Source of the DNA: an uncultured Clostridia bacterium
Lineage (GTDB): Bacteria > Bacillota > Clostridia > Oscillospirales > Ruminococcaceae
Reading direction: 5' to 3'
Assembly (NCBI GenBank): GCA_945873955.1
Contig: CAMCFA010000014.1
Span: forward strand, 1-43,951
DNA length: 43,951 bases
Shown here: piece after piece, positions 22,511 through 29,997 of the stretch
Position numbering within the stretch: position 1 is the first letter of the stretch
Layout: the number at the start of each line of letters is the position of its first letter
Made by a program: the position numbers and the translations under genes
Notes under the pieces: model-generated
What the model was told of the DNA's origin: nothing
The model's input: only the letters and a program-made list of their open reading frames with translations
Databases searched by the model: none

Positions 22511-23284
22511 ATGTCGAATTATGAAAAGTTAAAGGCTCTCTACGATGAAATTGATAGCCTTATTCTATCAAGGGTGAAAAGTGATGACCCGAGGTTTGAA
22601 ACATGGCAAACCAAAGTAGAACGTTTATTAAAGAAAGTGTATGGAGAAAGTAGCGAAGAACGCATAAATTTCTTACATACAGTGTTTAGTCCTATAGTAT
22701 ATACATCGTACACCACAGACGTGGATTATATCGAGGCTTGTGCTGATGGGCTCAAATCGACAAAATCAGTTTTATCCGTATACTTAGAGGAAATGGCGGA
22801 TAATTCAGAAGAACATTCGGTACCAGCGAACATTGAAGAAAAAGCTAGCGATTTTTCCAAAGTTTTTATTGTACACGGGCACGATGATGCGTTAAAAGAA
22901 GCGGTTGCGCGCTTGGTTGAGAGACAGAACATCAAGGCGATTATTCTCAATGAGCAAGCAAATGGAGGTAAGACCCTTATTGAGAAGCTAGAGGGTTACA
23001 GCGATGTAGGTGGCGCGATATGCTTATTTACGCCAGATGATGAAGGTAAAGAAAAAGGCGCCTTAGAACTGAGCGCTCGCGCAAGACAAAACGTTGTTTT
23101 TGAAGCAGGGTATTTCATGGGAAAACTCGGACGCGACAAAACCGTTATTCTTTCTCAGGGTGATGTGGAACTCCCTTCAGATATGCAGGGCATCGTCTAT
23201 ACAAATAACGAAGAATGGAGATATAAAACGCTAAAAGAGCTGAAGGCAATGGGATACGCAATTGATTTTGAACAGCTCGGGTAA
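22511..23284 (+). CDS. TIR-like nucleotide-binding domain protein (CAP12/Pycsar-effector TIR type)
   Basis: The C-terminal half of this 257-residue protein has the TIR-like pattern: KVFIVHGHDDALKEAVARLV, then ILNEQANGGKTLIEKLE, then GAICLFTPDDEG, ending with RARQNVVFEAGYFMGKLGR. Such domains act as NAD-degrading or nucleotide-sensing effectors in anti-phage systems. Residues 1-110 are a separate helical domain of unknown type. No nucleotide cyclase gene is visible next to it, so activation would have to be by another signal. The gene is AT-rich relative to its neighbours, which suggests recent acquisition. SD AAGGAGG is well placed. Confidence 0.88.
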   Translation: MSNYEKLKALYDEIDSLILSRVKSDDPRFETWQTKVERLLKKVYGESSEERINFLHTVFSPIVYTSYTTDVDYIEACADGLKSTKSVLSVYLEEMADNSEEHSVPANIEEKASDFSKVFIVHGHDDALKEAVARLVERQNIKAIILNEQANGGKTLIEKLEGYSDVGGAICLFTPDDEGKEKGALELSARARQNVVFEAGYFMGKLGRDKTVILSQGDVELPSDMQGIVYTNNEEWRYKTLKELKAMGYAIDFEQLG

Positions 23285-23304
23285 AAAGAAAGGCGGTTTA
23301 TCTT

Positions 23305-24423
23305 ATGTCTGACATCATCAAGGAAGAATACCGCACCGAGATAGTGAACGGGCGAAAAAGACGCTATAAATGGTACACTGCCCAGCCCTATATCGGCAAG
23401 GACAAGGACGGCAAGAAGAAGTACCAGCGTTTCTCCGGCCGGGACAAGAACGAGATCCTCCGTCAGATCACCGAAGCGCGGGAATCCTTGCAGCGGGAAA
23501 CCGCTGTTTCCAAGACCCTCGGTGAAGCGCTAGAGGAATACATTCAGAGCCGCAGCGCAACCTGTTCGGTGTCCACGCTGCGTGGGTACCGCATGATACA
23601 GAAAAACGCGCTGGAGGATCTTCAGAAGCGGGAGATCAACGACATAACACAGACGGAGCTTCAAGCAGCTTTCAATGAATATGCCAAGGATCACAGCCCT
23701 AAGACTTGCCGTAATGTTCACGGGCTGTTCTCGGCGGTGATACAGGGAAACCGCCCCGGATTTATCGTTAAAACCACCCTCCCACAGAAAGAGCGGAACG
23801 AGATATACGTCCCGGACGAGGAGGAGATCAATACCATAGCAAAGCTCATTAAGGGCAGCAATATCGAGATACCGTTCCTGCTGGCTACGCAGTGCGGGCT
23901 TCGGGAAAGCGAGATCACCGCGCTGAGTATCAATAACGTGTTTGATGACCACATAAGGATAACTGAAGCGCTCGTCATGGACGAATACGGCGAGTACCAG
24001 AAGAAAGCCCCGAAAAGCTATGCAGGATACCGCGATATCCCGATAAGTGCCGAATTCGCCGGAATTCTGAGGAATGCCGCGCTCCCTGACGGCAGGATCA
24101 CTAATATGCGAAGCATCAATATCTGCAATACCTGGATAAGATTCCGGGATAAGAACGGCATTGATGAACACATGAACTTCCACGCCCTGCGCCACCATTA
24201 CGCTTCCAAATGTCTGCTGATAGGCATGCCGCAGAGGTACATCGCAGAAATTATGGGACATTCCAGCACAAAGATGATAGAGCAGGTTTACCAACACGTT
24301 TTCGGCTCGGAGATGGATAAGTACGCTGAAAAAATCCGCAAGCGTATGAACGAATTTTGCAAGGAATACAACAACACAGACAACAGAGATCAGACAAATG
24401 CTGATGAACAGCCAGAATATTAG
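23305..24423 (+). CDS. int: Tyrosine-family site-specific integrase
   Basis: The phage integrase has 372 residues. It has an N-terminal AP2-like arm-binding part with PYIGKDKDGKKKYQRFSG and a core-binding SAM-like domain. The catalytic set includes R200 (CGLRESEITAL), H293-R296 (HALRHHYAS), H319 (MGHSS) and nucleophile Y329 (QVYQHVF). It is directed at a tRNA gene: its stop codon abuts the tRNA-Gly 3' fragment. It is the last gene of the element at this end and is intact. Confidence 0.95.
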   Translation: MSDIIKEEYRTEIVNGRKRRYKWYTAQPYIGKDKDGKKKYQRFSGRDKNEILRQITEARESLQRETAVSKTLGEALEEYIQSRSATCSVSTLRGYRMIQKNALEDLQKREINDITQTELQAAFNEYAKDHSPKTCRNVHGLFSAVIQGNRPGFIVKTTLPQKERNEIYVPDEEEINTIAKLIKGSNIEIPFLLATQCGLRESEITALSINNVFDDHIRITEALVMDEYGEYQKKAPKSYAGYRDIPISAEFAGILRNAALPDGRITNMRSINICNTWIRFRDKNGIDEHMNFHALRHHYASKCLLIGMPQRYIAEIMGHSSTKMIEQVYQHVFGSEMDKYAEKIRKRMNEFCKEYNNTDNRDQTNADEQPEY

Positions 24424-24449
24424 GGGTTCGACTCCCATTATCCGCTCCA
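24424..24449 (+). other. Prophage attachment site in the 3' end of tRNA-Gly
   Basis: The 26 bases read GGGTTCGACTCCCAT followed by TATCCGCTCCA: the T loop, acceptor 3' strand, U73 and CCA of a tRNA. The acceptor strand TATCCGC would pair with GCGGATA, and U73 is typical of tRNA-Gly. The bases upstream belong to the integrase, so this is only the 3' piece. The complete gene should lie at the other junction, outside the window. Confidence 0.8.
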
Positions 24450-24457
24450 ATAATCAC

Positions 24458-24498
24458 TCCCGCCAGAGCCGGATCAACGCGTTCTGGCGGGAATTTTT
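24458..24498 (+). terminator. Terminator of the host tRNA-Gly transcript
   Basis: TCCCGCCAGA pairs with TCTGGCGGGA across 24458-24492, followed by TTTTT. It lies 9 bases past the tRNA CCA, so it is the original chromosomal terminator. Confidence 0.85.
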
Positions 24499-24521
24499 CT
24501 CATGCAATACGGAGGTGCGAT

Positions 24522-25118
24522 ATGTCAGCAAACACAAAGAAGCCGGGATTCCGGCTGTCCTATAATTCACCGGTGGTGCTAACCTACGCGGCGCTGTGTC
24601 TGGTGCTGCTGGCGGTGGATTGGCTCACGCAGGGGTGGTTCAACCGGAACGTCATGGTGTGCTACGGGCACCCGTCGCTGCTTGACCCTATGACCTACGT
24701 CCGGTGCGTTACATACTTTTTCGGGCACTCCGGCTGGGCGCATTACGCAAGCAATATGCTGCTTATGCTGCTGGTTGGTCCTGTGGTGGAGGAGAAATAC
24801 GGCAGCGGAAATCTGGCGTTCATGATAATGGTCACAGGTATCGCGTCCGGAATTATTCACTGCATTTTCTTCGACGGAGGCATTATCGGCGCAAGCGGTA
24901 TCGTGTTCATGATGATTATCCTCAGCGCGTTCACAAACATGAAAAAGGGAGAGATCCCGCTGTCGCTGATACTGGTAGCGGCTATCTACCTCGGACGTGA
25001 GATAGTCAGCGCGTTCACGCCGGATACCGTGTCGCAGTTCGGACACATCATCGGCGGCATATTCGGGCTGTTCTGGGGTATCTACTTTTACCGCACAAAG
25101 TTCAAGAGCCAGTACTGA
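24522..25118 (+). CDS. Rhomboid-family intramembrane serine protease
   Basis: Rhomboids cut substrate proteins inside the membrane. This 198-residue protein has about six hydrophobic segments, the conserved HYASNMLLMLLVG loop, the catalytic serine in IGASGIVFM and the histidine in QFGHIIGG. The Ser-His dyad and its placement in separate helices match the family. It starts after GGAGGTGCG and is the first chromosomal gene past the attachment site. It ends in a bidirectional terminator shared with the MATE gene. Confidence 0.9.
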   Translation: MSANTKKPGFRLSYNSPVVLTYAALCLVLLAVDWLTQGWFNRNVMVCYGHPSLLDPMTYVRCVTYFFGHSGWAHYASNMLLMLLVGPVVEEKYGSGNLAFMIMVTGIASGIIHCIFFDGGIIGASGIVFMMIILSAFTNMKKGEIPLSLILVAAIYLGREIVSAFTPDTVSQFGHIIGGIFGLFWGIYFYRTKFKSQY

Positions 25119-25120
25119 TC

Positions 25121-25154
25121 AAATGTCCCTCATCGTAAATGAGGGACATTTTTT
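25121..25154. terminator. Bidirectional terminator between rhomboid and MATE genes
   Basis: AAATGTCCCTCAT pairs with ATGAGGGACATTT with a 5-base loop. It is followed by T on the plus strand and preceded by A, so it can end both convergent genes. Confidence 0.85.
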
Positions 25155-26556
25155 ATGACTTTTTGACCTCCAGCTTTCTCATCAGCCGGAATTCCCACGC
25201 GGACAGTATGACCGCCGCCGCTCCGGAGAGCAGGTCGGCGATAGGACCGGACCACAGGATACCGTCGATACCCATGAATATCGGCAGGATTATCATCGGC
25301 GGCAACAGGAACAATATCTGCCTTGTCAGCGACAGGAACACGCCCTTGCCTGCCTTGCCTATTGATGTGAAGAACATAGAGCATATCGGCTGCAAGCAGT
25401 TGAGCCATGTGAAGAACAGGAAGATACGGAAGAACTTCACGCCGAACTCAAAGTACTCCTCCGTGCCGCTGCCGAAAATAGAGATGATCTCCCGCGGGAA
25501 AAGCTGAAACATAAGGAAAGCCACGATCGCCACCACGGCTCCCACAGAAACCGCCGACTTGAACGCCTTGCGAACCCTGTCGTACCTCTCTGCGCCGTAA
25601 TTGTAGCTGATTATCGGCTGAGCGCCCTGCCCCAGCCCGATCACGATAGAAAATGTGATCTGGTTGATCTTCATGATGATACCGGAAACCGCGATCGGGA
25701 TAGACTCACCGAAGGCGGAAAGCGCGCCGTAATGCCTCATCAGGTTGTTCATCACTATCTGGACGATCATCATTGCCAACTGATTGAAGAAGCTCGCCAT
25801 GCCTACCGCCGCGATCTTTCCGATATATCTCAGCCGCGGGACAATATGCTTCAGCCCGACATGCACCGTTTTATACCGGGTGAGATATACCGCCGCCACT
25901 CCGCCGGATATCACCTGCCCGATCACCGTCGCGTAAGCGGCGCCGCTCATTCCCCAGCCAAGCCCAAGCACGAATATCGCGTCCAGAGCAGTGTTTATCG
26001 CCGCGCCAAGCAGATTGCAGAACATCGTCATGCGGGGACTTCCGTCCGCGCGGATAAGATGTCCGCCGCCGGTGGTGAGTATCATGAACGGGAATCCCCA
26101 TGCGGTTATCCCGACGTATTCCTGCGCCAGAGGAAGCACCTCCGCAGGAGAACCGAACAGGTTCAGCAGCGGCGTAAGAAACAGCTTAGTCACCACAAGC
26201 AGCACAACGCCGCATACCGTCATCATGAACACTGCGTTACCCACGAAGTAGGGCGCTTTATCACGCTCTCCCCGCCCCATGCTGAGGTTGAAGCAGCTAG
26301 CGCCGCCTATTCCCGCCAGCAGCGCCAGCGACAGGCAGGAGGTAGTCAGCGGGAAAGCTATGTTAGTCGCCGCATTTCCCAGCGGTCCTACCGCGTTGCC
26401 TATGAAAAGCTGGTCCACGATATTGTACAAAGCGCCCACCAGCATAGCAATAATGCTAGGCACGGCGAATTTTATCATCAGCGAAGTCACCGGTGCGTTA
26501 CCCAGCATTTCAGACCGGGGATTCACGGCGCTTTCTGTTTTTTCGATATCACTCAT
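25153..26556 (-). CDS. MATE-family multidrug/Na+ antiporter
   Basis: This 467-residue transporter has about twelve membrane segments. The first runs PSIIAMLVGALYNIVDQLFI with the typical DQLFIG pattern of MATE proteins, and the repeat in the second half shows INQITFSIVIGLGQGAQPI. The family exports cationic drugs or other small molecules in exchange for Na+ or H+. The start at 26556 (MSDIEKTES) is preferred to an upstream one. It has only a weak SD (AGAGTG). No regulator gene lies beside it. Confidence 0.92.
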   Translation of the reverse strand: MSDIEKTESAVNPRSEMLGNAPVTSLMIKFAVPSIIAMLVGALYNIVDQLFIGNAVGPLGNAATNIAFPLTTSCLSLALLAGIGGASCFNLSMGRGERDKAPYFVGNAVFMMTVCGVVLLVVTKLFLTPLLNLFGSPAEVLPLAQEYVGITAWGFPFMILTTGGGHLIRADGSPRMTMFCNLLGAAINTALDAIFVLGLGWGMSGAAYATVIGQVISGGVAAVYLTRYKTVHVGLKHIVPRLRYIGKIAAVGMASFFNQLAMMIVQIVMNNLMRHYGALSAFGESIPIAVSGIIMKINQITFSIVIGLGQGAQPIISYNYGAERYDRVRKAFKSAVSVGAVVAIVAFLMFQLFPREIISIFGSGTEEYFEFGVKFFRIFLFFTWLNCLQPICSMFFTSIGKAGKGVFLSLTRQILFLLPPMIILPIFMGIDGILWSGPIADLLSGAAAVILSAWEFRLMRKLEVKKS

Positions 26557-26799
26557 TTTATCACTCTTTCTGTTATTTGCGCAAATTGATACACGGAAGC
26601 GGCGCAATATGCGAAACAGGCACTTTTTTTACCGAAACTTTTCACCGCTATTTCACAAAGCCGTTACTCCAAATTCATATAGACAATGTATCATATAATC
26701 ACAGCAGGAAACCAACCAAGCGGTTACTGCCGACAAGCTACTGCGATGATCGCAGTATTTCAATAACCTACCTCCCCTTTTTTATGATGAGCATTCATC

Positions 26800-26837
26800 A
26801 AAAATCTGTGCGTTTTCCTTCCTTTTTTCGCACAGAT
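26800..26837 (-). terminator. Terminator of the recR operon
   Basis: ATCTGTGCG (26804-26812) pairs with CGCACAGAT (26829-26837). On the minus strand five T follow, about 50 bases after the recR stop. Confidence 0.75.
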
Positions 26838-26848
26838 CAGAATTATTT

Positions 26849-26880
26849 CCCGCAGCAACCATAGCTGCGGGACTTTTTTT
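26849..26880 (+). terminator. Plus-strand terminator with no matching gene
   Basis: CCCGCAGC pairs with GCTGCGGG (26849-26871) and is followed by ACTTTTTTT. No plus-strand gene lies upstream in this gap. Confidence 0.75.
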
Positions 26881-26886
26881 GTATCG

Positions 26887-27483
26887 TTACAGCTCGTTGC
26901 GGTTTTCAAGCGCTTTCAGCAGCGTCACATCATCGGCGAACTCCAGCGCAGACCCTGCGGGCAGCCCGTAGGCAAGCCTTGACACTCTGATACCCATAGG
27001 CTTTATCAGCCTGCTGATGTACACGGCGGTAGCCTCCCCCTCAACGGTGGGATTGGTAGCCATGATGACCTCCTTAGCGTCGGACAGCCGGGACATCAGC
27101 TCCTTTATTTTTAGCTGTTCGGCAGTGATACCGTCCATAGGGGACAGCAGCCCGTGCAGGACGTGATACACTCCCTCAAAGCCGCCGGAGCGTTCAAAGG
27201 CGGAAACGTCCTTCGGGGACTCCACCACGCAGATAACGCCCTTGTCGCGGTTTTCGTCGGAGCATATCTCGCACACCTCGCGGTCGGTGAAGTTCTGACA
27301 GCACCGGCAAAGCTGCACGCCGTTGCGCGCTTTCACCAGTGAATCTGCGAATTCCTCCACCTCATGCGCCGGGAGGTTGAGCATATAGTAGGCAAGCCGC
27401 TGCGCCGTCTTGATCCCTATGCCGGGCAGCTTTGCGAACTGCTCCGCAGCCAGCGCCAGCGGAGCGGAAATAAATTCAGCCAT
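26887..27483 (-). CDS. recR: Recombination protein RecR
   Basis: RecR works with RecO to load RecA at DNA gaps. The 198-residue protein has the helix-hairpin-helix LPGIGIKTAQRLAYYML near the N-terminus, a C4 zinc finger (CRCCQNFTDREVCEIC), and the Toprim segment ICVVESPKDVSAFERSG. Length and domain order are normal. It ends the ffs-dnaX-ebfC block, but unlike the common order a comEC gene separates it from ebfC. Confidence 0.97.
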   Translation of the reverse strand: MAEFISAPLALAAEQFAKLPGIGIKTAQRLAYYMLNLPAHEVEEFADSLVKARNGVQLCRCCQNFTDREVCEICSDENRDKGVICVVESPKDVSAFERSGGFEGVYHVLHGLLSPMDGITAEQLKIKELMSRLSDAKEVIMATNPTVEGEATAVYISRLIKPMGIRVSRLAYGLPAGSALEFADDVTLLKALENRNEL

Positions 27484-27498
27484 GTGGTTCTCCTTATC

Positions 27499-27594
27499 TA
27501 AGGAAACGCTGATTAAATCAAATTCGACCCGCTCAAACGCGCTAACTCACGGGTCTGAATTTGATACGCTTCGCTTTAATCAGCGTGTCCCTAA
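27499..27594. repeat. Palindromic MITE-like repeat, 96 bp
   Basis: The ends AACGCTGATTAAA (left) and TTTAATCAGCGTG (right) are inverted copies, and a second pair TCAAATTCGACCC / GGGTCTGAATTTGA lies inside. The whole gap between comEC and recR consists of this element. Its two termini (about 19 bases with few mismatches) look like those of a small non-autonomous mobile element. Confidence 0.7.
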
Positions 27595-29577
27595 TCACTC
27601 ATTATCCAGTTCTATCCTGTACTGCTGCCGGTATATGTTTACCCCGCCCTCCGGAAGCAGCTCCTGCCGGGAGGAAACGTAGGCGGACAGCCCCGCGCCG
27701 CTCTCCGGGACTTCACCGGTATAGCCGTAATACAGCGCGATATCAGCGTTCACCGACTCTCCCGCCGGGGCGCAGGCTATCGTCCTGCCGGCAACGGAAA
27801 GCGTTTCCGCAGCGGGACGGAATTCCTCCACTCCGCCGCAGGTGTGTGAAGCCAACGTCAGAAGCTCCTCCGGGCAGAGCAGCATTTTCGCCGGGAACAG
27901 TTCCGTTATCTCGTCCAGCCCGCAAAGCCCGTCGTAATCAAGCTGCGGCGCATTTATCATTATTATCTCCGTGCAGCCGCTGCGTAACAAGCGGTCATAC
28001 AGCGTGTAGCTGAGATCCTTTGCATTTCCGCTGATGATCACCGCGGACTGATTTCTGCCGGATATCACCGCCGCCCCGCTGCTGCCGTCAGAGATAAAGT
28101 CTATCCTGCTGCGGCTTCCGGAGCCTTCTATGCCCACGCACAGCGTCAGCACAAGGCACAGCCCGAAAATCTGCATACCCTGCTTTGAGCGCTCCGGGGA
28201 AAATGCGGCGATAAGCAGCGCCAGCGCCGTGAATACTGTCATAAGCACCGCAAACGGGGAGTCCAGCGCCAGCCACACCCAGTCCAACTCACCGAAGAAC
28301 TCCAGAATACCGCGGAAACAGCTCATCACCGCCCGCAGAGGTATTATCAGCCACGGCAGCCCGAACATTGCCGGAAGTCCCAGAGCCACCGCAGCGGTGA
28401 AGAACGGCGACAGCGCCACGGACGCGGGAATCTCAGCTATTGAGATACCGCCGAACAGCGAAACGCTCACCGGCGCAATGCATACCACCGCGCACAGGGA
28501 CATCACCGCCGCCTGCTTTATCAGCGCCAGCAGCCGGAAACGCTCAAACCCGAACCTGCGCAGACCGAACACGGCTCTGCCGAGCACCGCCGTTCCGAAA
28601 ACTCCCAGCGCCGACATTTGAAGCGCCGGGTCAGCGGCGGCGTTCGGGGTGAATATCGTCAGCAGGACAAGCGCAATGCACAGCGAATTCAAGGTATCCG
28701 CGCGGCGGCTGAACAGAACCTCCGCACGGCATATCACCAGCATTATCCCAGCCCTCATCACCGAGGGCGAAAACCCGAAAAACACCGCCAGCAGCACCGC
28801 CGCCGTCAGCGATATCCCGGCGGTGAGCCGCGGGCGCTTCCTGCCGAAAAGCTCCGTCAGTATCATAACGCACAGCGTGAGGTGCGCGCCGGAAACTGCG
28901 GTCATGTAGTTCACTCCGCTGTATGTGATGTCCCGGCGCAGCCGCAGCGGAAAGCCGGAGGTTTTCCCAAGAAGAAGTCCCTTGCACAGCTCCGCTTCGT
29001 CGCCGCCGATCAAGTCAAGATTATTCGCCGCCGCGTCCCGCAGCAGGTCAACATAGTACAGCAGGCTGAAATTGCTTTTGGTGGAATAGATCTCCTGCAC
29101 CTCACCGTAAAGAACGATACCGCCCGACAGGTTGTAGGTGTTGTTTTCGGCTCTTTCAAGGAGTATCTGTGCGTCAATGCTGTCGCCGATCTCCGCGGTA
29201 TGTTCCCCGGTGAGGATAATTACCGTGGGACGACCGTCCAGTGTGCAGACCGCTTTTGAGCGGCTCCACCCGTAGCTGTACGCTTCTGTTGAAACAATAC
29301 GAAGCTCCGTCCGCTGTGAGCTGCCCGACATCTGCTCCAACGGCTGGGCGTACAGCCGGAAATACCCGGTAATGCCCGCAAGTCCCAGCAGCAGACCCGC
29401 CGCCCAGACTCTGCCCCGGCGGAATATCATGCTTGCCAGCGTCACGACAAGTGCCGCAATGGTCAGTATCCCGGCGATGTCGCTGCCCAGAATACACCCG
29501 GCAAGGCATCCGGAAAAGAACATCAGCCCAAAGCCCACCGCCGGCAGCGCGAGCCGTGAAGAAATATTATAATTCAT
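27595..29577 (-). CDS. comEC: ComEC/Rec2-type DNA uptake channel, with degenerate C-terminal MBL-like domain
   Basis: ComEC forms the inner-membrane channel for single-stranded DNA in natural transformation. The 660-residue protein has an N-terminal OB-like part, many membrane helices and the competence-domain signature NYMTAVSGAHLTLCVMIL near residue 220. The C-terminal 180 residues have the outline of the metallo-beta-lactamase-like domain, but the usual H-x-H-x-D-H stretch is replaced by INAPQLDYDGLCGL and the DVGQGD strand by IDFISDGSSG, so it should not bind metal. No SD is visible before the ATG. It sits between ebfC and recR, an unusual place. Confidence 0.88.
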   Translation of the reverse strand: MNYNISSRLALPAVGFGLMFFSGCLAGCILGSDIAGILTIAALVVTLASMIFRRGRVWAAGLLLGLAGITGYFRLYAQPLEQMSGSSQRTELRIVSTEAYSYGWSRSKAVCTLDGRPTVIILTGEHTAEIGDSIDAQILLERAENNTYNLSGGIVLYGEVQEIYSTKSNFSLLYYVDLLRDAAANNLDLIGGDEAELCKGLLLGKTSGFPLRLRRDITYSGVNYMTAVSGAHLTLCVMILTELFGRKRPRLTAGISLTAAVLLAVFFGFSPSVMRAGIMLVICRAEVLFSRRADTLNSLCIALVLLTIFTPNAAADPALQMSALGVFGTAVLGRAVFGLRRFGFERFRLLALIKQAAVMSLCAVVCIAPVSVSLFGGISIAEIPASVALSPFFTAAVALGLPAMFGLPWLIIPLRAVMSCFRGILEFFGELDWVWLALDSPFAVLMTVFTALALLIAAFSPERSKQGMQIFGLCLVLTLCVGIEGSGSRSRIDFISDGSSGAAVISGRNQSAVIISGNAKDLSYTLYDRLLRSGCTEIIMINAPQLDYDGLCGLDEITELFPAKMLLCPEELLTLASHTCGGVEEFRPAAETLSVAGRTIACAPAGESVNADIALYYGYTGEVPESGAGLSAYVSSRQELLPEGGVNIYRQQYRIELDNE

Positions 29578-29585
29578 AAACTATT

Positions 29586-29605
29586 GGGCGGGTAAAGACC
29601 CGCCC
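29586..29605 (-). terminator. Hairpin between ebfC and comEC
   Basis: GGGCGGGT and ACCCGCCC form an 8-bp stem with a 4-base loop. On the minus strand AATAGTTT follows, a weak T run, so partial termination is possible before comEC. Confidence 0.5.
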
Positions 29606-29628
29606 GTGTGATTCTGTTTTGGGCAATA

Positions 29629-29976
29629 TCAGATGAAGCCGGGGAAAGATACTCCGCCGGTAGCCTTTTCCATCTCTGCCGCACCGTAGTCGTCAACTTC
29701 CTTGAGGATCTCGTTCACACCGCTGATGATAAGATCCTGAAGCATTTCGATATCCTCCGGATCAACGACCTCGGGCTTCAGAGTAACGGATTTGAGCTGC
29801 TTGTCGCCGGTCATTACCAGCTCCAGAGCGCCGCCGCCTACCTGCTTTGTGAACTCCTTTACCGCAAGCTCGTCCTGGATCTTTGCGATATCCTCCTGCA
29901 TTTTCTGGGCTTTTCTCACCATCTGGTTCATATTCGGGGTAGAGTTCTGATATTCCTTGGGTAATCTTGCTTTCAT
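29629..29976 (-). CDS. ebfC: YbaB/EbfC nucleoid-associated protein
   Basis: A 115-residue dimeric DNA-binding protein. It has the family run MVRKAQKMQEDIAKIQDEL, then GGGALELVMTGDKQLKSVTL, and VDPEDIEMLQDLIISGVNEI. Length and order are typical, with a longer-than-usual N-terminal extension of about 15 residues. It follows dnaX by 21 bases, the usual arrangement in Firmicutes. Confidence 0.95.
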   Translation of the reverse strand: MKARLPKEYQNSTPNMNQMVRKAQKMQEDIAKIQDELAVKEFTKQVGGGALELVMTGDKQLKSVTLKPEVVDPEDIEMLQDLIISGVNEILKEVDDYGAAEMEKATGGVSFPGFI

Positions 29977-29997
29977 GGTTTTTTATCCTTTCAAGTA

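Larger units (their letters stand above)
26740..26880 (+). other. Hairpin-rich intergenic region, candidate plus-strand RNA
   Basis: The 330-base gap 26557-26886 has no ORF I can support. It holds ACTGCGA/TCGCAGT (26740-26756), a TGATGA/TCATCA hairpin near 26785-26800, and the two terminator-type hairpins listed separately. Since both neighbours are on the minus strand, a plus-strand terminator here hints at a small transcript of unknown function. Confidence 0.35.

Noticed and set aside
25732-26589. Plus-strand open frame of 285 codons opposite the MATE gene
   Set aside because: Composition is His/Arg/Gln-rich without domains; it mirrors the real minus-strand gene.
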